Assembly (NCBI GenBank): GCA_003644505.1
Contig: QNCM01000005.1
Location: 1-64,000 of the forward strand
DNA length: 64,000 bases
Direction of reading: 5' to 3'
Source: Candidatus Makaraimicrobium thalassicum
Lineage (GTDB): Bacteria; Omnitrophota; Gorgyraeia; Tantalellales; Tantalellaceae
In this document: in pieces, positions 34,685 to 43,541 of the stretch
How the letters are laid out: each line of letters starts with the position of its first letter
How positions within the stretch are numbered: the stretch's first letter is position 1
Translations under genes and position numbers: made by a program
Notes under the pieces: model-generated
Told to the model about the DNA's origin: nothing
Seen by the model: the letters and a program-made list of their open reading frames with translations, nothing else
Database searches by the model: none

Positions 34685-35998
34685 TTATAATTTTATTATG
34701 TTGTCCCCCGTGATCCCGTTCCGCGCGAACACGTCCCTGGTATCGAATACAAGGGGCGCGCTGCGGGCTATCATCCTGTAATCCAGACAGCTGTGATCGG
34801 AGACGATCAGAACCACATCCTGTTTCTTTATCAGCGATGGGGTCAGCCCGCGGGACCGCATCTTAACCCCGGAAATGTCGAGATACGGGATATGCGGATC
34901 GTGATAGACTACGGCTGCCTTTTTTCTTCCGAGTATCTTTATTATTTCCAGCGCGGGAGACTCTCTCAGATCGTTGACGTCTTTCTTATAGGTCACTCCT
35001 ACCAGGAGGACCCGCGCGGAATCGAACTTCTTGCCCCTGCTTTTTAAAAGCCTCCCGATCCTTTTGACCACATGCACCGGCAGCATGCGGTTGATCCTGG
35101 CGGCAAGATCTATCATCTCCGTCCTGAACCCTACGGTCCGGGCCTTCCATGAAAGGTACATTGGGTCCGCCGGGATACAGTGCCCGCCGATACCCGGGCC
35201 CGGATAAAACGGCATGAACCCGAACGGCTTTGTCCCGGCCGCTTTTATCACTTCCCACACGTCTATCTTCAGTTTATCGCAAAGCATGGCAAACTCGTTT
35301 ATAAGGCCGATGTTCACTATCCGGAATGTATTTTCCAGGAGTTTGGTCACTTCGGCTGTTTCGGCATCGGATACCCCGACTACCCTGTCGATGATCCGGG
35401 AATATAACAACCTGCCGAGTTCAGTGCTTTTTTCGGTCACACCCCCGATGATCTTGGGGATATTCGTCAGATCGTACCGCGGGTTCCCCGGATCTATCCT
35501 TTCCGGCGAAAACGCCAGGTAAAAATCCCTGTCCAGCTGATACCCGCTTTTCTCCAGTTCAGGCAGTATTACCTCACGCGTCGTCCCGGGATATGTGGTG
35601 CTCTCCACTATGATCAGCTGCCCGGGCCGCATCCGCTTCCTCAGCGAACGGCTGGCATAGATGATGTAGGATATATCGGGTTCCTTTACCTTCCTCAGAG
35701 GAGTGGGGACGCACAGGATAATTATGTCCGAGGAGCGTAATACGCCGTCATCGCCTGTCACGAAAAAGCGTCCCGTCCTGCAGGCGCCGCGTATCTCTCC
35801 GGAAGAGATATCGTCTATGTAGGATTTTTCCTTCTTTAATTTTCTGATGCGGCGGACGTTCGTATCAAAGCCTTTAACGGTGAACCCGCTTCTGCAGAAC
35901 TCAACGGCTATCGGCAGGCCCACGTAACCCAGCCCGACGACCGTAATGACCGCGCTTTTATCCTTTATTTTCTTCTTAAGCTCCGTATACACGCTCAC
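34685..35998 (-). CDS. UDP-N-acetyl-hexosamine 6-dehydrogenase (WbpA/WecC type)
   Basis: 437 aa. NAD-binding VVGLGYVGLPIAVEFC, FSPERIDPGNP, the catalytic Cys in GGHCIPADPMYL, and KKDVNDLRESPALEI near the C-terminus. Compared with the UDP-glucose dehydrogenase gene further along it is of the WbpA/WecC group, oxidising UDP-GlcNAc or UDP-ManNAc to the uronate. Palindromes flank it on both sides (34644-34678, 36005-36055). Confidence 0.9.
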   Translation of the reverse strand: MSVYTELKKKIKDKSAVITVVGLGYVGLPIAVEFCRSGFTVKGFDTNVRRIRKLKKEKSYIDDISSGEIRGACRTGRFFVTGDDGVLRSSDIIILCVPTPLRKVKEPDISYIIYASRSLRKRMRPGQLIIVESTTYPGTTREVILPELEKSGYQLDRDFYLAFSPERIDPGNPRYDLTNIPKIIGGVTEKSTELGRLLYSRIIDRVVGVSDAETAEVTKLLENTFRIVNIGLINEFAMLCDKLKIDVWEVIKAAGTKPFGFMPFYPGPGIGGHCIPADPMYLSWKARTVGFRTEMIDLAARINRMLPVHVVKRIGRLLKSRGKKFDSARVLLVGVTYKKDVNDLRESPALEIIKILGRKKAAVVYHDPHIPYLDISGVKMRSRGLTPSLIKKQDVVLIVSDHSCLDYRMIARSAPLVFDTRDVFARNGITGDNIIKL

Positions 35999-36004
35999 CT
36001 CCGC

Positions 36005-36055
36005 GTTCCACTCCGGGAGTAGCCACTCCCGGAGTGGCTACTCCCGGAGTGGAAC
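36005..36055. repeat. 51-nt perfect palindrome (family B)
   Basis: Arms of 25 nt (36005-36029 and 36031-36055) are exactly complementary around one base. The building block is cactcccggagtgg with variants, the same unit found three times at 39810-39854. It fills the 60-nt gap between rmlB and the WbpA-type dehydrogenase. No T-run follows. Confidence 0.92.
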
Positions 36056-36058
36056 GGG

Positions 36059-37036
36059 TCACCATTTAATTATTTCCGCTTTATCCCTGAGCGGCTGCCA
36101 CCATGCCTCGTTCTCCTCATACCACCTGACGGTCTTTTCAAGATTCCCGGCGAAATCAGCCGCCGGCGTCCAGCCGAGTTCCCTGATCCTGGACGAATCC
36201 AGCGCGTACCGCCTGTCATGGCCCGGCCTGTCATTGACAAATTCGATAAGATCCCTGGTCTTCCCCATCATCGACAAGATATTCCCTGCCAGATCAAGAT
36301 TGCTCAAATAGCTTCCGCCGCCTATGTTATAGGCCTGGCCGGCATGGCCGCGGCGCAGCGCCAGATCGATCCCCTCACAGTTATCCTTCACGAACAACCA
36401 GTCCCTGACATTCCCGCCGTCCCCGTAAAGAGGGACCTTCCGTCCCCGCAGAAGGTTGGTTATGAAAAGCGGTATAACTTTTTCCGGATACTGATAAGGG
36501 CCGAAATTATTGGAACTCCTTACGACAACCACCGGTAATCCGTAAGTCGCGTGATACGACAGGGCCAGCAGGTCACCCGCGGCTTTGGTCGCGGAATAAG
36601 GGCTGTTCGGCTTCAGGGGATCATCTTCCTTCGATAACCCCTCTGAAACGCTTCCGTATATCTCATCGGTCCCGATCTGGACGAACCGGCTGATGCCTGC
36701 TTTTCTGGCCGCTTCCAGAAGCACTTTAACGCCGATGACGTTCGTCATCACAAAATCATCCGGATATTTTATGGACCTGTCCACGTGTGTTTCCGCGGCA
36801 AAATTTATTATCGCGTCAACCTGCGCTGCCAGTTCCCCGGCCAGCTTTTTATCGCAGATATCACCGGCAACGAACGAGTAACGGCTGTCACGGGCGATAT
36901 CACTGAGATTCTCGGGATTGCCGCAATAGGTCAACTTATCAAGGTTGATAACGCGGATATCCTTATATTGTTCAAGCACGAAATGGATAAAATTCGAACC
37001 GATAAATCCGCATCCGCCCGTTACAAGTATTCTCAT
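36059..37036 (-). CDS. rfbB: dTDP-glucose 4,6-dehydratase
   Basis: Second step of dTDP-6-deoxysugar synthesis (325 aa). RILVTGGCGFIGSNFIHFVL, NFAAETHVDRSI, GTDEIYGSVSE and the YSATKAAGDLLALSYH Tyr-Lys pair, with VRSSNNFGPYQYPEKVIP, mark RmlB. Start overlaps the rfbA stop by 4 nt. Its product, dTDP-4-keto-6-deoxyglucose, is the branch point to rhamnose and amino-deoxysugars. Confidence 0.95.
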   Translation of the reverse strand: MRILVTGGCGFIGSNFIHFVLEQYKDIRVINLDKLTYCGNPENLSDIARDSRYSFVAGDICDKKLAGELAAQVDAIINFAAETHVDRSIKYPDDFVMTNVIGVKVLLEAARKAGISRFVQIGTDEIYGSVSEGLSKEDDPLKPNSPYSATKAAGDLLALSYHATYGLPVVVVRSSNNFGPYQYPEKVIPLFITNLLRGRKVPLYGDGGNVRDWLFVKDNCEGIDLALRRGHAGQAYNIGGGSYLSNLDLAGNILSMMGKTRDLIEFVNDRPGHDRRYALDSSRIRELGWTPAADFAGNLEKTVRWYEENEAWWQPLRDKAEIIKW

Positions 37037-37791
37037 CCGCTCTCCTTTCGTCCCTCATCCTTCGCCCCTGTCCCGCGTTCTCTTTCCGCGACCAGCTGAT
37101 TCGCTTTAAGGAGAGAATCAAACGTTCCCGCGTCGGTCCACCAGCCGTCAAGTTTCGAATATGCCAGCTGTCCCTTTTTAAGATAGATGTTGTTCACATC
37201 GGTTATCTCTAGCTCTCCACGGCCGGACGGTTTCAATTCCCTGATAAGATCGAAAATGCGGCTGTCGTACATATAGATGCCGGTAACCGCGTAATTGGTC
37301 CGGGGATTTTCCGGCTTCTCTATGATCCGGACTATCCTGTCGCCTTCGAATTCCACCACACCGAACCGTTCCGGATTGGAGACCTCCTTTATCAGGATCC
37401 TGGCCCCCTCAGGCTGGCCGGCGAACTCGTCCACTTCACGTCTGATGCCTTTCTCAATGATGTTGTCGCCGAGTATTACCACGATCTTATCGCCGTCGGC
37501 AAAATACTCGGTCAGGCTCAGGGCTTCGGCTATCCCGCCTTCTTTCTCCTGATAGGCGTAATTGACTCCCTTTAACCCGAACTCATGCCCGTTTCCCAGA
37601 AGGCGCAGGAAATTACCGGCATGCCCCCCGCCCGTGACTATCATGATATCCGTTATGCCGGCTTCAACAAGGGTCATGATGGGGTAATAAACCATCGGCT
37701 TGTCATAAACAGGCAAAAGATGCTTGTTGGTGATCTTGGTAAGGGGGAACAAACGCGACCCGAGTCCTCCTGCCAGCACTATACCTTTCAT
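37033..37791 (-). CDS. rfbA: Glucose-1-phosphate thymidylyltransferase
   Basis: Makes dTDP-glucose (252 aa). MKGIVLAGGLGSRLFPLT is the nucleotide-binding start, followed by TNKHLLPVYDKPMVYYP and ILGDNIIEKGI; WWTDAGTFDSLLKANQLV is the usual C-terminal motif. ATG 37791 is chosen because GAGGAGTGGAG precedes it; the more distal ATG lies inside a palindrome. Shorter than classical RmlA (about 290 aa) and closer to the short-form thymidylyltransferases of deep-branching bacteria. Confidence 0.92.
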   Translation of the reverse strand: MKGIVLAGGLGSRLFPLTKITNKHLLPVYDKPMVYYPIMTLVEAGITDIMIVTGGGHAGNFLRLLGNGHEFGLKGVNYAYQEKEGGIAEALSLTEYFADGDKIVVILGDNIIEKGIRREVDEFAGQPEGARILIKEVSNPERFGVVEFEGDRIVRIIEKPENPRTNYAVTGIYMYDSRIFDLIRELKPSGRGELEITDVNNIYLKKGQLAYSKLDGWWTDAGTFDSLLKANQLVAERERGTGAKDEGRKESG

Positions 37792-37808
37792 CTCCACTCC
37801 TCTTGTGT

Positions 37809-37855
37809 AATTCCGATCCCGCATCGGAACTGGATTCCGATGCGGGATCGGAATT
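37809..37855. repeat. Double family A palindrome, 21-bp perfect arms
   Basis: Two inverted copies of the family A unit: arms 37809-37829 and 37835-37855 are exactly complementary (21 bp) with a 5-nt loop (ctgga). Each arm alone is nearly palindromic, so it can also fold as two small hairpins. It lies 18 nt upstream of the rfbA start. Confidence 0.92.
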
Positions 37856-37875
37856 GGGTTCTGCGGCCATCTGTA

Positions 37876-38322
37876 TTATTTAGTCCAGTCGAACGGCACG
37901 TCGTTATCGAAGGCATCAACGCGGTACTCATCGGGATCACCGGCGTCATAAGGCTCAGTTACCGTATTGACCACTACAGCTTCCTCGTCGCTTAGGCATT
38001 TAAACCCGTGATAGACCCCCGGCGGTATCTGAACAAGAAGCGGCTGTTCCATGCTGATGATATAGTCTTCCACGTTTCCGAACGTAGGTGAACCTTTGCG
38101 CGCGTCATACAGGCCCAGACGCATTTTCCCCATGATACACGTAAAATTATCCGTCTGCCTCCCGTGGTAATGCCATGCCTTTACCACGCCCGGAAAGGCC
38201 GTCGTCATGTAAACCTGCCCGAACTTTTCAAATATGTCGTCATCGTTGCGTAAGATCTCCATGAGCCGTCCGCGGTCATCCGGAATAACCTTCAACTTTT
38301 TTACTTTAACACCCTCTATCAT
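37876..38322 (-). CDS. dTDP-4-dehydrorhamnose 3,5-epimerase family cupin
   Basis: RmlC-type cupin (148 aa): VIPDDRGRLMEIL near the start, AWHYHGRQTDNFTCIMGKM with the active-site His, and QIPPGVYHGFKCLSDEEAVVV. It is shorter than RmlC (about 180 aa) and diverges in the C-terminus, so the exact epimerised position is uncertain. No RmlD reductase gene is in the window, so the end product need not be dTDP-rhamnose. Confidence 0.82.
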   Translation of the reverse strand: MIEGVKVKKLKVIPDDRGRLMEILRNDDDIFEKFGQVYMTTAFPGVVKAWHYHGRQTDNFTCIMGKMRLGLYDARKGSPTFGNVEDYIISMEQPLLVQIPPGVYHGFKCLSDEEAVVVNTVTEPYDAGDPDEYRVDAFDNDVPFDWTK

Positions 38323-38343
38323 TTTTCCCTTCCTTTCTCCGCA

Positions 38344-39639
38344 TTAAGAACGGCCGATCCCCTCATACCTGAAGCCCATTTCCTTCAGTTTTCCGGGATC
38401 GTAAATATTCCTCCCATCCAGGATAACAGGTTGCCTCATAACGCCCTTAAGCCTGTGCCAGTCGATCTCTTTGAACTCGTTCCACTCAGTCATGAGTATT
38501 ACGCAATCGCTGTCCCGGGCCGCCTCATAGACATCCCGGCAATAGACGATCCGGTCGCCGAACTCCGCTCTGGTATTCTCCATAGCCGCGGGATCGAAAA
38601 CCTTTATCTTCGCCCTTTCGGCCAAGAGGCGCTTGATGATATCCACCGATGGAGCGGACCGGATATCGTCAGTATTCGGTTTAAAAGCCAGGCCCCACAC
38701 GCCTATAACTTTATCCGGAAGGTTCCATAACGTTTTTGCGGCCTTCCTAACCATGAGTTCCTTCTGCGTCTCGTTAATCTTCTCCACTTCCTTCAGCATA
38801 TCGAACGAATATCCAAGATTTTCAGAGATGTGTATAAAGGCCTTCAGGTCCTTAGGAAAACATGAACCTCCAAAACCAATGCCCGCCTTTATAAAATGCC
38901 TGTTTATCCGGAAATCCAGCCCGATAGCCTCTGCCACGGTGTTGATATCAGCACCTGCCTTTTCGCATATATTGCTTACGGCGTTGATAAAAGAGATCTT
39001 AGTGGCCAGGAAAGAATTAGAAGCGTGCTTGATGATCTCGGCGCCTTTTATATTCGTGACCACGATCTTTGTGTCAAGGGGCTCGTACAGCTGGCGCAGC
39101 ATTTCTTCCGCTTTTTTCGACTCCACGCCGATCACCACTCTATCAGGGCTCATAAAATCCTCTATCGCCGATCCTTCACGCAGGAACTCCGGATTGGAGG
39201 CTACATCAAACTCACAGCCGTGTTTTTTGAACGTCTCGATCGTTTTTTTCACCCATTCCCCTGTTTCGACCGGAACGGTGCTCTTCTCCACGACAAGTTT
39301 ATACGAATCGATGCTTTCCGCTATGATCCGCGAGACCTTCTCTATACCCGTAAGATCGGCGCTTCCGTCGCTCCTTGACGGCGTACCCACGCATATAAAG
39401 ATTATGTCGGCGTCCCTGATCGCCTCTTTGATATCCGTGGAAAAGCTCAACCGGCCGTTCTTCCGGTTCTTCTTTACGAGCTCCTCGAGCCCGGGTTCAT
39501 ATATGGGAATACCGCCTCTGTTTAACAGTTCGACCTTTTCCCCGTTATTGTCCGCGCAGATAACTTCGTTGCCCAGATCGGCAAAACACGTCCCTGTCAC
39601 CAGGCCGACATACCCTGCCCCTATAATCGTCAGTTTCAT
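38344..39639 (-). CDS. ugd: UDP-glucose 6-dehydrogenase
   Basis: Oxidises UDP-glucose to UDP-glucuronate (431 aa). KLTIIGAGYVGLVTGTCFAD, VASNPEFLREGSAIEDFMSP, the catalytic Cys in GGSCFPKDLKAF, and WGLAFKPNTDDIRSAPS are standard. ATG 39639 follows AGGAGGAGTTTTTTC; the longer frame to 39708 is not supported. It supplies UXS and has a promoter about 130 nt upstream, so the nucleotide-sugar operon probably starts here. Confidence 0.95.
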   Translation of the reverse strand: MKLTIIGAGYVGLVTGTCFADLGNEVICADNNGEKVELLNRGGIPIYEPGLEELVKKNRKNGRLSFSTDIKEAIRDADIIFICVGTPSRSDGSADLTGIEKVSRIIAESIDSYKLVVEKSTVPVETGEWVKKTIETFKKHGCEFDVASNPEFLREGSAIEDFMSPDRVVIGVESKKAEEMLRQLYEPLDTKIVVTNIKGAEIIKHASNSFLATKISFINAVSNICEKAGADINTVAEAIGLDFRINRHFIKAGIGFGGSCFPKDLKAFIHISENLGYSFDMLKEVEKINETQKELMVRKAAKTLWNLPDKVIGVWGLAFKPNTDDIRSAPSVDIIKRLLAERAKIKVFDPAAMENTRAEFGDRIVYCRDVYEAARDSDCVILMTEWNEFKEIDWHRLKGVMRQPVILDGRNIYDPGKLKEMGFRYEGIGRS

Positions 39640-39731
39640 GAAAAAACTCCTCCTGTCTCGGCTATAACACCAGCGGCCGTTTCCCCCCGGGGCGCAATCC
39701 AGCTTCACCCGGGCGTGGAATTGAGGAAAAC

Positions 39732-39795
39732 AATAATAATGTTATTATTAGGCGCTTTAACGAGTGATTATAGCATATTGCCCTTTAGACCGCAA
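39732..39795 (-). promoter_or_regulatory. Promoter of the glycan operon with AT-rich operator-like repeat
   Basis: Minus strand: TTGCGG (39790-39795), 17-nt spacer, TATAAT (39767-39772). About 18 nt further downstream lies an 8-bp inverted repeat aataataa/ttattatt (39732-39739, 39742-39749) around two bases, suited to a regulator. The 223-nt gap between ugd and lptD also holds a family B repeat array. Confidence 0.65.
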
Positions 39796-39809
39796 TAGAG
39801 CCCTTGTTC

Positions 39810-39854
39810 CACTCCCGGAGTGGACACTCCCGGAGTGGACACTCCCGGAGTGGA
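39810..39854. repeat. Three tandem 15-nt palindromic units (family B)
   Basis: Three exact copies of cactcccggagtgga (39810-39824, 39825-39839, 39840-39854), framed by gttc and acgg. Each unit is itself a palindrome (cactcccggagtg). The same unit, rearranged, builds the 51-nt palindrome at 36005-36055. It lies just after the lptD stop codon (39863) in the direction of transcription. Confidence 0.92.
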
Positions 39855-39862
39855 ACGGGTTC

Positions 39863-42130
39863 TTAGCGGGATGAGCCGGGCGGGCGTTTACTGAACGACC
39901 GGTTCAGACCCAGTTGAAGATCCGGGAAAGCCTTGATCTTGAAAGCCAGCCAGACCGTAAACTCGTCTTCAAAAAAATTGCCGCCATCCACGTCATAGAC
40001 AAATTCAACTTCCCAGCAGTGAAGATCTCTGGTGATGGATATCTGCTGTTCCTCGACCATGCCGTTCTGAAAATCGAACCTCTCATACAATCCCAGCCGC
40101 CACTTCGGGCTCGGGATATAACTGATGTCGAATGTAAACTGATTCCGCGGGTCGGGATCCTTTTTCTCGTACCGGTACCCCATAGCCGCCCGAAAAGAGT
40201 CCCACGGCGTAATGGAGGCCTCAACGCTGCCTGTATTCACTGTCTGATCTTCGGGTATGACCTCCATCTCGCTGTCTATAAAAAGCCAGTTATAGGGGCT
40301 GAGTTCCAGACCAAATGTGAGATTTTCGAACCGATGGCCATCTTCAAGCTCAAACCTGTATTTCTTCATGCGGAAAAGATAATCTGTGCTGACGATGAAC
40401 CTGACAAGATCGATCGACTTCAAATCGCCTTCAGCGCCGCGCTTGGTCTGCAGTTTATTCTCCAGGGAAAGCGTTACTCCGTTGGTCTTTTCAAGGCCGT
40501 CTATACCATCCATCTGAAAAAGGCTGTTCTTATCGACAGCGGGTTGATGCGTGTGAAAATACCTGGCGGCAGGTACGATAATGTGCCTTAATCCGTTGAT
40601 GTCCAGCCCCATGGCGTTGGTCACGACGTTGAATATGCGGTAAAGCCGTAAAGACGCATCAAGTCCGCCGCCTGTCGTAGCGCGTGTAACAGGCCGGTCA
40701 CTCCAGCGTGTGCGGCTGTATATCGTCTCCCTGAACGTCCCGTACGGCGTCACTTCCAGCGGTCCCAGACGTGTAACATAGGAAAGCTTATGAAAGGAAT
40801 CAAGCCTGTTAACTTCCTCGGAGGGACTGCTGTTGGAAGCGTACACTTTGTCAAACGCGGCGGCCGATGTCTCGGTAGTATAATGAAAAGGGGTCTCCCA
40901 CAGTCTTTGATTCGGCACGTTCACTTTCAACTCCGGCAATTTCTGGGTAACGGTATAAAAACTATTGAACCGTTTATTAGCTTCGATGCTGAACGTATAA
41001 TTCGGTTTGGCTGATATGACAGAGACATAATTCGACGGGACGCTGCCGCCGGTTTCCTCATATTCATTATAAAAATAGTCCTTTAAGATATTCCCGTCGG
41101 TAATTTTATTGAATTCAAGCATTCCTACTGTTTCCGGCTCAAAATCGATGCGGTGCGTCCATTGAAATCTCTTCCGCAATACCGAGTCTACCCCTTCCTT
41201 GCGGGCCGGGTCACGCCACTCATCACGGAAGGGCGTCCGGTCATAGGTTCCCCATTTATTCTCATGGATAGAATACCAGCGGAACAGCCCTTCTCCGAGC
41301 CCGGGCATTTCGAAATCTTCGCTGTTATAATAAAGATTCGCGCCTTCGGCAAAGCCCTTCTTGCTCCTGTAATCGGCAAGGATATCGACCTTGCTGTTGC
41401 CCTTTATGTAGAACCGCCATGCCGACAGAAGAAAATTTCCCCAGTCAGTGCTCTGACCGGGGATAAACTGAACTTTGGCGCGGCTCTGTATGATCGGATG
41501 ATAATAATACGGGAACCAGAAAACTGGAACCTTACCGATATAGAAAAAAACGTTCTTTGCGATAACTTTGTCGTCCGGGAACACCCGTATCTCTTCCGCT
41601 TTCAGCCGGTAATGGGGCTCGTCAAGATCGCATGTGGTAATATAACCATTTCGCAGCACGTATTCGTTTTCCCCGACCTTACTACTCTTCTCAGCGCGGC
41701 CGAACCAGGGGAACGCCTTGACCTCTGCCTCCGCTATCTCCCCTTTCTTTTCGGCCAGATCATATTGTATGTGTTCCGCCGTAAGCGTGCCTTCCCCTGG
41801 CTGTTCGATACGGACGTTACCCTCGCACATAGCCTGCCTGGTCCTGGTATCCACCTCTATCCTGTCGCAGGTCAGCGTCGCGTCACCGTATGTGATGGAA
41901 ACATTGCCTTCCGCTACGATCTTTCCTTCCTTCTCAAAATATTCCACCTCATCCCCGTCAACCTGGATGGGCTGTCCCGGTTTCAGTTTTATCAACTTTG
42001 TCTCATCCTGAGCCAGGCAGGCCGCGGGCCAGACACAAACAAGCGCGCATATAATCAACGCTACTATACAACAGGGCAATCCCCCCCCTGGCCGTATCTT
42101 TCTTCGTATGTCATACCGTGCAAACAGCAT
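39863..42130 (-). CDS. lptD: LPS-assembly outer-membrane protein LptD
   Basis: Outer-membrane beta-barrel that inserts LPS with LptE (755 aa). Signal peptide with IVALIICALVCVWPAACLAQ, then an OstA/LptA-type jellyroll (residues about 55-190: GNVSITYGDATLTCDRIEV, VFFYIGKVPVFWFPYYYHPI), and a long C-terminal barrel of alternating strands. The start overlaps the upstream GGDEF gene by 20 nt. Its presence shows an LPS-bearing outer membrane. Confidence 0.93.
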   Translation of the reverse strand: MLFARYDIRRKIRPGGGLPCCIVALIICALVCVWPAACLAQDETKLIKLKPGQPIQVDGDEVEYFEKEGKIVAEGNVSITYGDATLTCDRIEVDTRTRQAMCEGNVRIEQPGEGTLTAEHIQYDLAEKKGEIAEAEVKAFPWFGRAEKSSKVGENEYVLRNGYITTCDLDEPHYRLKAEEIRVFPDDKVIAKNVFFYIGKVPVFWFPYYYHPIIQSRAKVQFIPGQSTDWGNFLLSAWRFYIKGNSKVDILADYRSKKGFAEGANLYYNSEDFEMPGLGEGLFRWYSIHENKWGTYDRTPFRDEWRDPARKEGVDSVLRKRFQWTHRIDFEPETVGMLEFNKITDGNILKDYFYNEYEETGGSVPSNYVSVISAKPNYTFSIEANKRFNSFYTVTQKLPELKVNVPNQRLWETPFHYTTETSAAAFDKVYASNSSPSEEVNRLDSFHKLSYVTRLGPLEVTPYGTFRETIYSRTRWSDRPVTRATTGGGLDASLRLYRIFNVVTNAMGLDINGLRHIIVPAARYFHTHQPAVDKNSLFQMDGIDGLEKTNGVTLSLENKLQTKRGAEGDLKSIDLVRFIVSTDYLFRMKKYRFELEDGHRFENLTFGLELSPYNWLFIDSEMEVIPEDQTVNTGSVEASITPWDSFRAAMGYRYEKKDPDPRNQFTFDISYIPSPKWRLGLYERFDFQNGMVEEQQISITRDLHCWEVEFVYDVDGGNFFEDEFTVWLAFKIKAFPDLQLGLNRSFSKRPPGSSR

Positions 42131-43541
42131 TTCGTCCTTTCCGTTTCGCCCTGTAAAGAGCAGTATCAGCTTTTTCTATCAACGTATCAACATCCTTCCC
42201 GTCTTCGGGATAGGTGGCGATGCCCACGCTGACCGTTATCCTGATGCTTTCGTCAAAAGCTTTGATCTCCCTGGATTCTATGGATCTGCGTAGACGTTCC
42301 GCGACGGTCAGGGCAAGTTCCCTTGTCGTTTCCGGAAGCACCATACAGAATTCCTCACCGCCGTACCTGGCGACCATGTCAACTTCCCTGACCGAACTCT
42401 TTAATCTTTCCGAGATCCTCTTCAGGACGGCATCGCCGACCAGATGGCCGTGCCTGTCATTGCACTCCTTGAAATGATCGACATCGATCATACCTATTGA
42501 AAATGTCAGTCCCAGGCGGTCCGCTCTGTCCACCTCTTCTTCCAGCCTGGACATCAGGTACCGCCTCAGGTAGGCTCCCGTGAGACCGTCGATTATTGAA
42601 AGTTCCTGGACCTGCTCGTACAATTCTACTTTTCTGAACTCCAGAAGGATCTGAGGAATGAGAATACGGAACCTGCCGTAACTGGATTTGGAAATACCCT
42701 CGACCGCGAGTATGGCGCAGAGTTTATCCCCCATGAACAGCGGGAACAGCATAAACGTGTCGGCCCGTACTTTCATCGAATCAAACAGATATCCTGTTTC
42801 ATCTCTCGCGGCAAAAAACGGCTTGAGATCCCGCTCCCGGGCGTAATTCGCGACCTTTTCGTAATCCAGTATCTTTTCTGTGTCTTTGGAATAGTCCTCG
42901 TCACCCACGCTTTTCGATATACCGCGGTGGAATTTTCCTTTGCTGAATACCAGCAGGTGCGCGGTCTGGAACCTGAAGTTCTCCTCAAGAAAATCGAATA
43001 AAGCATCGAAGAGAGTCTTGAATTCAAGCGCAGGGCCGAGTTTCTTGGTTATCTCGTAAAGGCGCGAGACGCGGCTCAGCTCGCTTTCTCTCTTTCTTCC
43101 CCTGCGGTCTATGACTTCCAGTTCATTGATTATGCTGCTGTATCTGTCCCGTTTTTCCGAGACATCGGAATTATAATATAACGCGAAAGAGGTATATAGA
43201 GATTTGACGAGATAACTGCCTGCCGTAACGCCCCCCAGAAGAAGCGTCAGGACAAAGACGTCGATCACATCCAAAACCCCGGCAAAATAATAAAATATAA
43301 AAAATATCAGGTTGGCGGAAAACAAAACCGCCGTAACGGGTAATGTCACCATGAACGGAGCGATGATAAACACCAGCGGGATCATGAAAAGAACCAGGTA
43401 TTCATCCCCCTGAGGATACCTGTAAAAAATCCAGCTCGTAACTATCAACAGCAGGTTCAAACCGGACACAATGGCCGGCCTCACGGAGTTTATCACGCGT
43501 AAAAGCGCGGAGCGGCTCCCTTCGGGTATTATTTTGAACAT
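42111..43541 (-). CDS. Membrane-bound GGDEF protein with GAF-like sensor
   Basis: Probable diguanylate cyclase (476 aa). N-terminal half has about four to five membrane spans (residues 15-115), then a GAF-like domain (about 150-300), then GGDEF: IDGLTGAYLRRYLMSRLEEE, GMIDVDHFKECNDRHGH and RYGGEEFCMVLPE with the intact GGEEF active site. No obvious RxxD inhibitory site. It overlaps the lptD start by 20 nt and the upstream GGDEF gene by 13 nt, so is translated with both. Confidence 0.9.
   Translation of the reverse strand: MFKIIPEGSRSALLRVINSVRPAIVSGLNLLLIVTSWIFYRYPQGDEYLVLFMIPLVFIIAPFMVTLPVTAVLFSANLIFFIFYYFAGVLDVIDVFVLTLLLGGVTAGSYLVKSLYTSFALYYNSDVSEKRDRYSSIINELEVIDRRGRKRESELSRVSRLYEITKKLGPALEFKTLFDALFDFLEENFRFQTAHLLVFSKGKFHRGISKSVGDEDYSKDTEKILDYEKVANYARERDLKPFFAARDETGYLFDSMKVRADTFMLFPLFMGDKLCAILAVEGISKSSYGRFRILIPQILLEFRKVELYEQVQELSIIDGLTGAYLRRYLMSRLEEEVDRADRLGLTFSIGMIDVDHFKECNDRHGHLVGDAVLKRISERLKSSVREVDMVARYGGEEFCMVLPETTRELALTVAERLRRSIESREIKAFDESIRITVSVGIATYPEDGKDVDTLIEKADTALYRAKRKGRNAVCTV

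Noticed and set aside
38633-39667. 344-codon plus-strand frame
   Set aside because: It is the complement of the clearly identified UDP-glucose dehydrogenase gene.
39810-39854. CRISPR-like repeat array
   Set aside because: The three 15-nt units are directly adjacent with no spacers and no cas genes are present; it is a tandem palindromic repeat.
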